Shown here in pieces: positions 27,744 through 35,645 of a stretch of 64,000 nt of DNA (position 1 is its first letter; each line of letters opens with the position of its first letter). The DNA is taken from positions 476,420 to 540,419 of the forward strand of contig NZ_DLHM01000003.1 of the NCBI RefSeq assembly GCF_002483205.1, given 5' to 3'. Under the pieces are notes generated by a model. The model saw only the letters and a program-made list of their open reading frames with translations. It did no database searches and was not told the origin of the DNA. Made by a program: the position numbers and the translations under genes. The DNA comes from Flavihumibacter sp. UBA7668. Its GTDB lineage: Bacteria > Bacteroidota > Bacteroidia > Chitinophagales > Chitinophagaceae.

Positions 27744-28004
27744 ATGTCTACTACAAACCGTTCTCCGCGTCCTTCCACACTGGTTGCACAAGCATGTGCT
27801 AATGTAGCTGGTTTTTCTGATTTATTTAAACGTCTAAAACGTCGCATGAAGACATCCGGCAGAAGTGAAAGCACCCTTAATAATTATGCCCGACACGTTG
27901 CACAGATGGCCTTGCATTTCCACATGCTGCCAACCGAACTTGATGAAGATCAGATTGAAGATTACCTGTATCTACTGCAGCGGCAACACAACACACCCTC
28001 TTAA
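27744..28004 (+). pseudogene. Truncated tyrosine recombinase
   Basis: Only the first 86 codons remain, encoding the N-terminal SAM-like core-binding domain (STTNRSPRPSTLVAQACANV to YLYLLQRQHNTPS). Compared with the intact gene at 32418, a G-to-T change turns TCT GAA into TCT TAA and ends the frame. The following sequence is then lost in the 1.8-kb deletion, so no catalytic residues remain. Confidence 0.85.
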
Positions 28005-28258
28005 TCCTATTTCAAACACACCGTATTCGGTCTTCGCTTTGTTTTCCGGCTGGCCAGGGAAACCTATATCCATTACCTAAGAAAAACATGTAAAATTGTC
28101 AGTAAATAAATCCAGACCCTGGAAAATTAGCTCTCCTAAGAAAAGAAGCAGATCAATGTTACAGCAACAGATCAGTCATATCCTCCCGCTTCATTTATAA
28201 CACCACTAACTTCTACAATTCAATCCCCATAAGTAATTGCCCGGCTATCGAAGCTTCC

Positions 28259-28315
28259 GTGCAACATTGGCTTCATCGTTGGTGCTTCGCACCCGACGAA
28301 GCTTTGTTGTTAGCG
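28259..28315. repeat. Short attC-like site 5 (end of deleted IS unit)
   Basis: This is a 57-bp palindrome bounded by GTGCAAC (28259-28265) and GTTAGCG (28309-28315). The stem pairs GGCTTCATCGTTGGTGC with GCACCCGACGAAGC around a TTC loop, and CAACA pairs with TGTTG outside it. The length and box-stem-stem-box layout match the shortest classical attC sites. The same 57 bp end the full IS unit, and the two copies diverge just after GTTGTT. Confidence 0.65.
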
Positions 28316-28320
28316 GCAGA

Positions 28321-28689
28321 TTATTTATTTAATGGTATTCCAGCATCCTTATCAAATATGAAAATAAAATCCCCATCCATACTCCTTATGCCACATACAT
28401 GTAATCCATATTTATTAATAAGAGCTTTAAATCTATCATTTATTTCCGGTGTTTTTGATTCCGAATATTTTATCGGAAAATTATCTGAATTGGGATTTTC
28501 TGAATGCAAGTAAATAGCATTTTGATCCGGATCATTAATATCAATTTCAATCCAACATTGATAGTCTCTTGGGTAATTCTTCATTTTTTTAACCAGGATT
28601 TGGTATGTCTGAAATAAATAGCCAAAAGAAACGTCCCATTCTGAGCCTACTTCATTTTTTTTGAAATCTAATGGATGGATATGCCACAA
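28321..28689 (-). CDS. Hypothetical protein, start unclear or 5'-truncated
   Basis: A 122-codon frame with only a TTG available at 28689. The frame continues upstream with NKSWFDLWHIHPLDFKKNEV and reaches a stop without any ATG, so the 5' end may be lost or may use a non-ATG codon. The sequence (FGYLFQTYQILVKKMKNYPR, DYQCWIEIDINDPDQNAIYL) has the mixed alpha/beta look of small cytosolic immunity-type proteins, but I do not recognise a family. It lies directly after the 57-bp site 5. Confidence 0.5.
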   Translation of the reverse strand: MWHIHPLDFKKNEVGSEWDVSFGYLFQTYQILVKKMKNYPRDYQCWIEIDINDPDQNAIYLHSENPNSDNFPIKYSESKTPEINDRFKALINKYGLHVCGIRSMDGDFIFIFDKDAGIPLNK

Positions 28690-28784
28690 ATCAAACCAGG
28701 ATTTATTTATATTCTGTTAAAAATAAAATACCAAATCTCTATTTTATTCATCTTCTGAAACTGATGCCTGGTTCTATTTTACCG

Positions 28785-28833
28785 CCAATTCTTGATCCGT
28801 CCGCCCCAATAGCGCCAAACTCCTAAGTTGTGC
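28785..28833. repeat. attC-like half-site 6
   Basis: The stretch TTGATCCGTCCGCCCCAATA followed by GCGCCAAACTCCTAA and GTTGTGC (28827-28833) matches the right halves of the sites at 31.6 and 35.6 kb (CGCCCCACT, ACGCCAAACCC, GTTGGGT). No convincing left arm is seen in the 100 bp before it. The gene to its right ends 14 bp from this core. Confidence 0.45.
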
Positions 28834-28846
28834 TTAGTTTTTTGTC

Positions 28847-29566
28847 CTACGAAGTACCTAATAACTCATTTACCTTTTTTAAAAAGTCTTTTGGTGCTTG
28901 ATGAGTTTGGTCAATAGCAATTGCTTTCTCAAATTGTTCTTTAGCCTTCTGATAGTTGTCCATTTTTAGATAGCACTCACCAATTGAAAATTCTGCAAGC
29001 AAACTATTTGGATTTACTTCTAATGATTCTTGGAAGTCCTCAATTGCCCCAGCCCATTGCCCTAAGTCCATTTTGCAGAATGCTCTATTATCGATTGCTT
29101 CAAAAAAATCAGGCATTAAGTCAACTGCTTTTGAATATGAGTCAATCGCATCATAGTGCCTCTTCTCCTCAGTCAAGCGAAGTCCTGCTTGATAATATTC
29201 ATTTGCAATTGGAATATAATAATTCGGTTCCTTCATCTGTCTTAAATATTCGTGATAGCCAATTAGGTCTTTTGATGAAATCTTATCGTTTGTTAGAAGC
29301 TTTGCATTTTTAAATCCATTCTTGTCAATTGGTGAATGATAAACTGCAACTGTTAAACTGTCTATATTCTTGGTACTTGGCAAAGTGTCCAATGGTTTAT
29401 AACCCAAAACGTGATAGCATTCCAAATCTATGACAAAAACTAATAGTTTGTAAATGTGATATTGATTGTCGAAATGGGTATAAAATATGTCGCCTTCAGA
29501 AAAATAACTTTGCCCATTTGACTGTCCGGCTGTTTTTGTCGAAAAAAGTCTTTTGAAAATGCTCAT
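28847..29566 (-). CDS. TPR-repeat protein
   Basis: This 239-residue protein has an N-terminal half (about 1-110) without a recognised domain. The C-terminal half holds at least three tetratricopeptide repeats: YYQAGLRLTEEKRHYDAIDS, AFCKMDLGQWAGAIEDFQES and GECYLKMDNYQKAKEQFEKA. TPRs mediate protein-protein contacts. There is no signal peptide. The gene stands alone in its unit. Its upstream attC-like site is split by the group II intron only about 28 bp from the start codon. Confidence 0.75.
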   Translation of the reverse strand: MSIFKRLFSTKTAGQSNGQSYFSEGDIFYTHFDNQYHIYKLLVFVIDLECYHVLGYKPLDTLPSTKNIDSLTVAVYHSPIDKNGFKNAKLLTNDKISSKDLIGYHEYLRQMKEPNYYIPIANEYYQAGLRLTEEKRHYDAIDSYSKAVDLMPDFFEAIDNRAFCKMDLGQWAGAIEDFQESLEVNPNSLLAEFSIGECYLKMDNYQKAKEQFEKAIAIDQTHQAPKDFLKKVNELLGTS

Positions 29567-29633
29567 AGTTTCGGGTCGTTAAAATTACACACAATCGAGT
29601 CACGCAAGGGAGTTGCACCCCTACGTTCTCGCG

Positions 29634-29667
29634 GAACTGTGCGTGAAAGTCTCCCTTCACACAGCTC
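29634..29667 (-). ncRNA. Group II intron domain V
   Basis: A 34-nt hairpin with the layout of domain V: GAGCTGTGTG pairs with CGCACAGTTC, with an internal bulge and a short distal stem GGGAG/CTTTC region. Domain V is the catalytic core that binds the two metal ions. It lies 31 bp beyond the maturase stop, as usual. Confidence 0.8.
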
Positions 29668-29697
29668 TTCTTGTTTATAAATCACTTGCAAGTTTTG

Positions 29698-30921
29698 CTA
29701 TGGATGCACAAACCGCCAGTGTGGAAATAAGTGGGGAGTTTCTTTATACCGCTGTTTCAACCATTTTATGGCTGCATGCTCATACAAACCCTTCTCCCAC
29801 TTTACCCATTTCAATAGTCTTTGATTTAACTGATACCAAACTTTGTGCATGTGCCCATCCCAAAACTTGTGGTAATAATTGATGATACCACGTATTACTG
29901 GGGTCAGTAGCGCTGCTACTTCCTTCAAAGGCCTGCGCCTTTTGTGAATCGACATCGACTTAAACTTTTCAAGCACACGTTTCTTCGATTTAGTACTGAT
30001 GAACGTTGCAGGCATCAGCAGGTTCTTCCCCTTAATTTGACTAAATGACGGACGTATGGTAAAGCCTAAAAAATCATAACCTTTCGGATACTTCTTTTCA
30101 GCTGTCCCCCGCAGGTTTACAATCTTAGTCTTTACCGGATGCAAGGTTAGTTTACAGGCGTTTAATCGGCGTGTTATCATAGCTAACACATACTTTGCCT
30201 GCTTCTCTGTTTTGCAGTGCACCACAATGTCGTCTGCATAGCGCTCAAAGGGTTTTCCCGGATGTTCCTTCTCCATCCATTTATCAAAGGCTGCATGCAA
30301 AAAGACATTGGCCAGCAACGGGCTTATAACACCGCCCTGCGGCGTGCCAGCCTCAGATGGCAGCACATTGCCATCTTTGCTCATTACGCCCGCCTTAAGC
30401 CATCTCTGTGCATACAACAGCACCCATCTGTCTTTGCAGTAGTGTTGCAGGGCTTTCATCATCAGCTCATGATCTATATTATCAAAGAATCCTTTAATGT
30501 CAAGATCAATTACAAAATCATGATTGAATGAGTTGCGCTCTGCCTGCGCCACAGCATCATGACAACTGCGTTTTGGCCGGTAACCAAATGAGCTGTTGTG
30601 AAACAATGGTTCTACCTGCTTTTCCAGATGGTGTTTTGCTACTTCCTGGGCTATGCGGTCCAGCAATGTGGGTATGCCTAACTGGCGAACACCTCCATCA
30701 CTTTTCGCAATCTCCACCTGCCTGACTGGCATGGGAAAATAACTACCGGAGGAAAGCCTGTTCCATAGTTTATACAACAAGGTCTTCGCATGCTTATCCA
30801 AGTATGCCCAACTCATTGCATCTTTGCCTGACGATCCTTTATTGGCTTTTACTTTCTTGTATGCCTGCCAAACCATAAGCCTGGTGATTGGCTGTGACTT
30901 TGCTTCATAGTAATCAATCAT
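29698..30921 (-). CDS. ltrA: Group II intron reverse transcriptase/maturase
   Basis: A 407-residue protein with all core RT blocks: QLGIPTLLDRIAQEV, SSFGYRPKRSCHDAV, VIDLDIKGFFDNIDHELMM, GTPQGGVISPLLANVFLHAA, the catalytic YADD in RYADDIVVHC, and LHPVKTKIV with YDFLGFTIRP. The maturase (X) domain follows with VIRGIINYYHKFW, and it ends near LFPHWRFVHP. No HNH endonuclease domain is present, so mobility would depend on nicked, replicating or folded targets. Sequence style suggests a class without endonuclease (C or D). It should promote splicing and retrohoming of the surrounding intron. Confidence 0.92.
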   Translation of the reverse strand: MIDYYEAKSQPITRLMVWQAYKKVKANKGSSGKDAMSWAYLDKHAKTLLYKLWNRLSSGSYFPMPVRQVEIAKSDGGVRQLGIPTLLDRIAQEVAKHHLEKQVEPLFHNSSFGYRPKRSCHDAVAQAERNSFNHDFVIDLDIKGFFDNIDHELMMKALQHYCKDRWVLLYAQRWLKAGVMSKDGNVLPSEAGTPQGGVISPLLANVFLHAAFDKWMEKEHPGKPFERYADDIVVHCKTEKQAKYVLAMITRRLNACKLTLHPVKTKIVNLRGTAEKKYPKGYDFLGFTIRPSFSQIKGKNLLMPATFISTKSKKRVLEKFKSMSIHKRRRPLKEVAALLTPVIRGIINYYHKFWDGHMHKVWYQLNQRLLKWVKWEKGLYEHAAIKWLKQRYKETPHLFPHWRFVHP

Positions 30922-31464
30922 TCCATTGCTGGTTGTAAATTATTGCTGAAACTAAACAAGCTTAGTTCTTCGCTCCACTCCCATTACAGGAACTTCATCG
31001 CTACTATAACTAAGTCTGCCACCGTTACCTCACTACATCCTTTAGTGCCTGCGTCCTCTTGCGATTTTACAGGATGGTAACGACTTCACTTGTTCCATAA
31101 AACAGCCCATACCAGGTTCCTGCCAACTTAACCCCGGATGCCGTGTAACCAGTAATCAGGTAACCGTTACACTCTGTTGCAGGTACAAACGTAATTACCT
31201 GCTTTTGACATCGTAATTTGCCTTACGAGACTTCATCATTGGTTCACTTGCGTTCAGCTCCCTGGTAAACACCTACCGGAATCAAGTTCCGGCTTTTCCT
31301 TATCGCTCACCACAAATATGTTTCCATTATCTGCAGCATAAGGTGGTTTGAAAACTACTCCTGAAAGTCGTCTTCGGAAGGCCAATCTTTTGCATCGCTA
31401 CAAAAGGCTTCCATCAGTTTTACAGCATTCATCCTGTGTTCACCACAGTAGATTCAAGTCACAC

Positions 31465-31651
31465 ACGATTACGGCTTGGCGATGTGGTGGTATTATTAAT
31501 ATCCCGCCTGGACCAATGCCCATAAATTATTTAATGTTGAATTACGATTCTTAATTTTTATTTGATTCAGTAGTTGGATCAAGTCTTGATTTATAGTAGA
31601 AGCCGATTGTTTGTTCGTCGCGCCCCACTAACGCCAAACCCTTTGTTGGGT
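31465..31651. repeat. attC-like site 7, interrupted at its left core by the intron
   Basis: The right core is GTTGGGT (31645-31651), a perfect GTTRRRY. The right arm CGCCCCACTAACGCCAAACC pairs with the left arm GGCTTGGCGATGTGGTGG. The left core ACACAAC is split: ACACACA lies at 29587-29593 and ACG at 31465, with the intron between. The whole site, including its centre (TCCCGCCTGGACCA), is a close paralogue of site 9 at 35.45-35.65 kb. Confidence 0.65.
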
Positions 31652-31661
31652 GCGATACGAG

Positions 31662-32123
31662 TCAATCAGAAGCTGCGCCATATGTAAATATGCATATATC
31701 ATTTTCTCCGAAAATAAAATATCTATATTCCCACCATACTGGGTAACCAGGGATTCCACGTTCGTCTGAATATTCAAATATTTTTGAACTATGTGATAGA
31801 AAGTCTTTAAGAAAATCTGTATACTTTTTTTGTTCTAGTTCAATACGCAATTTATTTTCGTCGCCGAGATAATAATCTTCGGATTTGTCACCACGATAAG
31901 CAAGACATTCATTTATGTTTTGCCAAAAAGAAGCTCTATCTACTTCAATCAAAGTAGCTTCGTCAGGTCTTGTTTCTGGAAAGGCTTCTCTTAATTTTAT
32001 TTTGAAATTGACTATTGAGTTGCAATTTTCAAAAATTTCTATACCTAATTTCACTTCGAAATTGTAACCATACATTAACTCTTCAAGTCGATATAGAGCA
32101 GATTTTATTGAGTCTAACTGCAT
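31662..32123 (-). CDS. Hypothetical cytosolic protein in a cassette-like unit
   Basis: This protein of 153 residues from ATG 32123 starts MQLDSIKSALYRLEELMYGY. It has a helical first half with NFKIKLREAFPETRPDEATL, a middle part WQNINECLAYRGDKSEDYYL, and ends PVWWEYRYFIFGENDICIFT. There is no signal peptide and no family I recognise. The frame is open 38 codons further upstream, but that part reads through the attC-like arm, so 32123 is chosen. The ATG is 22 bp from the core ACCCAAC of site 8. Confidence 0.6.
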   Translation of the reverse strand: MQLDSIKSALYRLEELMYGYNFEVKLGIEIFENCNSIVNFKIKLREAFPETRPDEATLIEVDRASFWQNINECLAYRGDKSEDYYLGDENKLRIELEQKKYTDFLKDFLSHSSKIFEYSDERGIPGYPVWWEYRYFIFGENDICIFTYGAASD

Positions 32124-32145
32124 AGGATTGGTCTGGTAGTATTGC

Positions 32146-32341
32146 ACCCAACGTTCGAGGCTTGCCGCAGGGCTGGTATTTATAACTGTCTGCCCGGCAA
32201 CTAAAGCCGATTGAAAAACTAATGTTGAAGTTAACAACTAAAAGCCAAATAGAATTCGGTCAAGCCCGATATTATCCGATATTAGTACAACTGCCGATTG
32301 TTATCACGTCCGCCAGCCTTGCGGCAAACCTTTTGTTGCAC
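32146..32341. repeat. attC-like site 8
   Basis: This is one of the clearest sites. The left core ACCCAAC (32146-32152) is a perfect RYYYAAC and the right core is GTTGCAC (32335-32341). The left arm GGCTTGCCGCAGGGCTGG matches the inverse of the right arm, GGTTTGCCGCAAGGCTGG, at 16 of 18 positions. The extra GTTCGA next to the left core is unpaired. Total length is 196 bp. Confidence 0.68.
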
Positions 32342-32417
32342 TAAACCTTCGGTAGCCTTTCGTGCTCAAATTCGGGGAACGGTTTGTAGCTTTTGATTTC
32401 ACCAAAAATCAAAGATT

Positions 32418-33359
32418 ATGTCTACTACAAACCGTTCTCCGCGTCCTTCCACACTGGTTGCACAAGCTTGTGCTAATGTAGCTGGTTTTTCTGATTTATT
32501 TACGCGTCTAAAACGTCGCATGAAGACTTCCGGCAGAAGTGAAAGTACCCTTAACAATTATGCTCGTCATGTTGCACAGATGGCCTTGCATTTCAACACG
32601 CTGCCAACCGAACTTGATGAAGATCAGATTGAAGATTATCTGTATCTCCTTCAGCAGCAACATAATACGCCCTCTGAATCCTATTTCAAACACACCGTTT
32701 TCGGCCTTCGCTTTGTTTTCCGGCTGGAAGGACTTGATCACAAACGGATCGCACTTCCGGCTATTCAACGGGAAGATAAACTTCCGGTGGTACTCAACAG
32801 AGAAGAAGTGAAACAACTACTCCACACACCCTCCCTACTCAAACACCGGATTCTTATCGCTTTGCTTTATGACTGTGGTCTTCGCTGTATGGAAGTTCGC
32901 AGCCTGCAACTTGTTGATATTGATCTGAACCGCCGTATGCTGCACATCCGGCAAAGCAAGGGCAAGAAAGATCGCTATGTTCCTATTGGTGCTGTTTTAA
33001 CTGCTGGTCTTCAAAAATATATCGATGCCGAACGTCCCGTGAAGTGGCTTTTTAATGGCAAAGGTGATCCTGCTATTGAAGGCCGCAAAGGGGGTGATTT
33101 TGACAGCCGCTATTCCCAGCGCGGTGTGCAGTGGGCGGTCACTCAGGCCGTCAAACAGGCTGGTATCAAAAAGGAAGTTTCGGTTCATACACTTCGCCAT
33201 ACCTATGCCACGCATCTTTTGGAAGCCGGTATCGATATTATGACCATTCAAAAACTGCTGGGTCATGAGAGCATCGATACCACCATGATTTATTTACATG
33301 TTGCACAACCTGTTGATCGACCACCCCTGAGTGTGCTGGATCGGCTTTACGGCAGATAA
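32418..33359 (+). CDS. Tyrosine recombinase partnered with an IS91-type transposase
   Basis: This is a 313-residue site-specific recombinase. The N-terminal SAM-like core-binding domain (about 30-110) is followed by the catalytic domain. The active residues are visible: Arg in YDCGLRCMEVRSL, Lys in SKGKKDRYVP, HTLRH (His, Arg), LLGHES (His), and the nucleophile Tyr in DTTMIYLHV. Such recombinases are often found directly before IS91-type transposases in Bacteroidota. It would cut and rejoin DNA strands, possibly resolving the element. The next gene starts 3 bp after its stop. A truncated copy is at 27.7 kb. Confidence 0.9.
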   Translation: MSTTNRSPRPSTLVAQACANVAGFSDLFTRLKRRMKTSGRSESTLNNYARHVAQMALHFNTLPTELDEDQIEDYLYLLQQQHNTPSESYFKHTVFGLRFVFRLEGLDHKRIALPAIQREDKLPVVLNREEVKQLLHTPSLLKHRILIALLYDCGLRCMEVRSLQLVDIDLNRRMLHIRQSKGKKDRYVPIGAVLTAGLQKYIDAERPVKWLFNGKGDPAIEGRKGGDFDSRYSQRGVQWAVTQAVKQAGIKKEVSVHTLRHTYATHLLEAGIDIMTIQKLLGHESIDTTMIYLHVAQPVDRPPLSVLDRLYGR

Positions 33360-33362
33360 AGG

Positions 33363-34511
33363 GTGCAGCCGGCTTTTGAACTGTCCACTATTCTGAACCT
33401 GCACTGGGAGCGAGCCAATGAGCAACTACACCTAAACAGTTGGCAGTGGCGTACCCTGCATGCGATCCGGCGCTGCAGAACTGCAGCACTGGGTGGGCAT
33501 ATTGATCAGTGCGACAGCTGCGGACACCTGCGTATCAGCTATAACAGTTGCCGCAATCGTCATTGTCCCAAGTGTCAGGGGCAGCAACGGGAAGCCTGGA
33601 TGGTGGCCCGGCAGGAAGAACTATTGCCTGTTCCCTACTACCATGTCGTGTTTACCTTGCCAGAGGCCATTAATCAATTGGCACTGTTTAAACCGGCTGT
33701 TATTTATGGGTTACTATTCTCCACTGCCTGGAGCACCATTCAATCTTTTGCATCGGATCCTAAACACCTGGGTGCTCAAACCGGCATGATCAGCATCCTG
33801 CATACCTGGGGACAAACCTTGACCTTGCATCCCCACTTACATTGCATTATTCCGGGTGGCGGCATCAGTTCCACTGGTCAGTGGAAAAGCACCCGCTGCA
33901 AGGGCAAGTTTCTCTATCCGGTAAAAGCCCTGAGTGCGGTATTCCGGGCCCGGTATGTAGCAGCGTTGCGCAAAGCCTTTCCGGAACAAGCACCGGAATT
34001 TTTCAACCAGCTTTTTGCTACCCCATGGGTAGTGTATGCCAAACGACCTTTCGGTGGTCCTGATCAGGTAATTGAATATCTCGGGCGATATACACATAAA
34101 ATTGCGATTAGCAATCATCGCATCACAGGCGCTAATGATCAAACCGTTCAGTTTACCTATAAGGATTACCGACACGCGGGTACAAAAAAAGAAATGTCTT
34201 TATCCGCAGTTGAATTTATTCGGCGCTTCGCCCTGCATATTCTTCCCAAAGGTTTTGTACGGATCCGGCATTATGGGATGTTGAGTAATGCGGTCAAACA
34301 AACAGCACTTGCAAGTATCCGGGAACAACTAACACCAGAGCAGAACCGCGTTCAAAAAGAAGAGCCCACTTCAGAACTATCCGTACCCCTTGAAGGGATC
34401 TGCCCCTGTTGCAAAAAAGGCCGGATGCAATTGGTGATGGATTTTGATCATCGGGGGCCGCCTATTGAACTAATGAGCAAAGTAACATCCATTGAAAAGT
34501 CGACCCTATGA
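33363..34511 (+). CDS. IS91-family transposase
   Basis: A 382-residue rolling-circle transposase. The N-terminal zinc ribbon is HIDQCDSCGHLRISYNSCRN with RHCPKCQG next (four Cys plus His). The HUH-type metal motif is LHPHLHCIIPGGG, and the catalytic tyrosine lies in EYLGRYTHKIAISNH. This set defines IS91/IS801-type (Y2 or single-Tyr) transposases. It probably starts at GTG 33363, three bases after the recombinase stop, which suggests translational coupling. A C-terminal CPCCKKGRM zinc knuckle is also present. It appears intact. Confidence 0.9.
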   Translation: MQPAFELSTILNLHWERANEQLHLNSWQWRTLHAIRRCRTAALGGHIDQCDSCGHLRISYNSCRNRHCPKCQGQQREAWMVARQEELLPVPYYHVVFTLPEAINQLALFKPAVIYGLLFSTAWSTIQSFASDPKHLGAQTGMISILHTWGQTLTLHPHLHCIIPGGGISSTGQWKSTRCKGKFLYPVKALSAVFRARYVAALRKAFPEQAPEFFNQLFATPWVVYAKRPFGGPDQVIEYLGRYTHKIAISNHRITGANDQTVQFTYKDYRHAGTKKEMSLSAVEFIRRFALHILPKGFVRIRHYGMLSNAVKQTALASIREQLTPEQNRVQKEEPTSELSVPLEGICPCCKKGRMQLVMDFDHRGPPIELMSKVTSIEKSTL

Positions 34512-34735
34512 AAACAACTTGCCAAACCGGCCAGGGAAACCTATATCCATTACCTAAGAAAAACACGTAAAATTGTCAGTAAATAAATCGAGGCCCTGGA
34601 AAATTAGCTCACCTAAGAAAGAAAGCAGCTCAATGTTGTAGCAACAGATCAATCATATCCTCCCGCTTCATTTATTACACCAGTAACTTCTACTATTCAA
34701 TCCCCATAAGTAATTGCCCGGCTATCGAAGCTTCC

Positions 34736-34792
34736 GTGCAACATTGGCTTCATCGTTGGTGCTTCGCACCCGACGAAGCTTAGTTGTTGGCT
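34736..34792. repeat. Short attC-like site (end of full IS unit)
   Basis: This 57-bp palindrome is identical in stem to the one at 28259-28315. It is bounded by GTGCAAC (34736-34742) and GTTGGCT (34786-34792). The only differences between the copies are one base in the CTT(T/A)GTTG part and the bases after GTTGTT, exactly where a new cassette would begin. Confidence 0.65.
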
Positions 34793-34803
34793 GCCGTTTT
34801 TTG

Positions 34804-35415
34804 TCAGCAATTGTCAAAAACCGAACACCACTCATCATAATAATTACTCGCCCAGAATTTCATATTCTTAAAATACCATTTGGCAGCTTTCTCTGTAAGA
34901 CTAAAACCTCTCTCATCATCAATAATTGGGTCGTCCCCAAAGTTGTTTAGTGCATGATGTTGAGCTGCACTACACAATATAAATTGTCCGAATGTATCTG
35001 CGACAATTTCTCCATTATTCCAATCTCCTGTCCCGTGAATTAGTTTTTGAATTCCGTCTTCTATTTCGTTTAAATCAATAATAAATGGGTCTGCACCCTC
35101 GTCCGCAAAAATAAAAAAGCTTTTTTCCCAATTTTCAATAGCTTCTTTTTTTACTGGATTATAACTGTAGCCGTCTTGTTTGTATTTCAAATTGTTAATA
35201 CCATAAACACACATTGGGTTACCAACTGTATCAAAGTAAAAGTCTTTGGATGGGGCGAAACTTTTTACGTAGTTGTGCACAATCTCAGGAATTACAACAC
35301 CAAACTCTTTTTTAAGTCTGTCTACATGATGACTATTGTCGTATTTTCCAAATGGAAATGGCTCGGTTGAACTCCAAAACGTTTTGATTTCTGTCAATGC
35401 AGCTTCTAAAGTCAT
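34804..35415 (-). CDS. SMI1/KNR4 (SUKH)-family protein
   Basis: A 203-residue cytosolic protein. The N-terminal helix-turn region DRLKKEFGVVIPEIVHNYVK matches the SUKH opening (EE..G..LP..Y). The central FFIFADEGADPFIIDLNE is the usual SUKH strand pair with a Gly and Asp-rich turn. SUKH proteins are common immunity proteins against contact-dependent or polymorphic toxins, though others have housekeeping roles. No toxin gene is next to it here, which fits a stored immunity gene. It is the single gene of its unit, with the start 38 bp from site 9. Confidence 0.72.
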   Translation of the reverse strand: MTLEAALTEIKTFWSSTEPFPFGKYDNSHHVDRLKKEFGVVIPEIVHNYVKSFAPSKDFYFDTVGNPMCVYGINNLKYKQDGYSYNPVKKEAIENWEKSFFIFADEGADPFIIDLNEIEDGIQKLIHGTGDWNNGEIVADTFGQFILCSAAQHHALNNFGDDPIIDDERGFSLTEKAAKWYFKNMKFWASNYYDEWCSVFDNC

Positions 35416-35452
35416 TTTATGCTGTATTATTTAGGAGGGTTGGTAAAATGGC

Positions 35453-35645
35453 AGCCAACGTTCAGGGCTTGGCGTTCGGTGGGGAATTATTAATGTCCCG
35501 CCTGGACCATTGCCCATATGTTAATTAATGTTGAATTATGTTTCTTTATCTGAATTTGATTCCACAGCCGGATCAAATGTTGATTTATTTTAAAAGCTGA
35601 TTGTTTGTTCGTCGCGCCCCACTGACGCCAAACCCCTTGTTACAG
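35453..35645. repeat. attC-like site 9
   Basis: Left AGCCAAC (35453-35459) and right GTTACAG (35639-35645) bound complementary arms: left GGGCTTGGCGTTCGGTGGGG, right inverse GGGTTTGGCGTCAGTGGGG. The unpaired bases near the left core (GTTCA) repeat the asymmetry seen in other sites. The TAA stop of the next gene is formed by the core itself (35640-35642). It is a close paralogue of site 7. Confidence 0.68.

Larger units (their letters stand above)
27662..28315 (+). mobile_element. Internally deleted copy of the IS91-type/recombinase unit
   Basis: From GTTGCACTAAACC to the 57-bp terminal hairpin this stretch matches the full unit at 32335-34792 except for point changes and one deletion of about 1.8 kb. 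The deletion joins the recombinase gene at TTCCGGCTGG to sequence after the transposase (CCAGGGAAACC); both parents share CCGG-type microhomology at the joint. It keeps both ends, so it could be moved in trans. It lies in the same orientation as the full copy, 4.7 kb away. Confidence 0.8.
29594..31464 (-). mobile_element. Group II intron inserted in an attC-like core box
   Basis: Minus strand: the 5' end is GTGTGACTTGAATC (from 31464), about 540 nt of ribozyme precede the ORF, the maturase ORF follows, then domain V and domain VI, ending ...GACTCGAT at 29594. Domain V occupies 29634-29667 (34 nt, begins GAGCTGTGTG, ends CGCACAGTTC). Domain VI follows as a hairpin with an unpaired A near its 3' side. 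Exact removal on the plus strand joins ACACACA to ACGATTACGG and restores CACAACG-GATTACGG-type sequence matching the left arm of the site at 35.45 kb. The insertion point within the minus-strand core is GT^T. Confidence 0.8.
32335..34792 (+). mobile_element. IS91-type element carrying a tyrosine recombinase, sitting as a cassette-like unit
   Basis: The unit starts at GTTGCACTAAACC in the right core of site 8 and ends with a 57-bp attC-like hairpin. It carries a tyrosine recombinase gene and an IS91-type transposase gene, three bases apart, on the plus strand, opposite to the other array genes. A deleted copy with the same ends is at 27.7 kb. Identity between the copies starts at TTTGTTGCAC and stops just after GTTGTT, so both boundaries coincide with core boxes. 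No target duplication is seen, as expected for IS91-type or cassette-type movement. Confidence 0.78.

Noticed and set aside
27668..27874. Minus-strand ORF opposite the truncated recombinase
   Set aside because: It is a reverse-strand shadow of the recombinase coding sequence.
31348..31554. Plus-strand ORF in the intron 5' part
   Set aside because: It lies antisense to ribozyme domains and shows no protein-like features.
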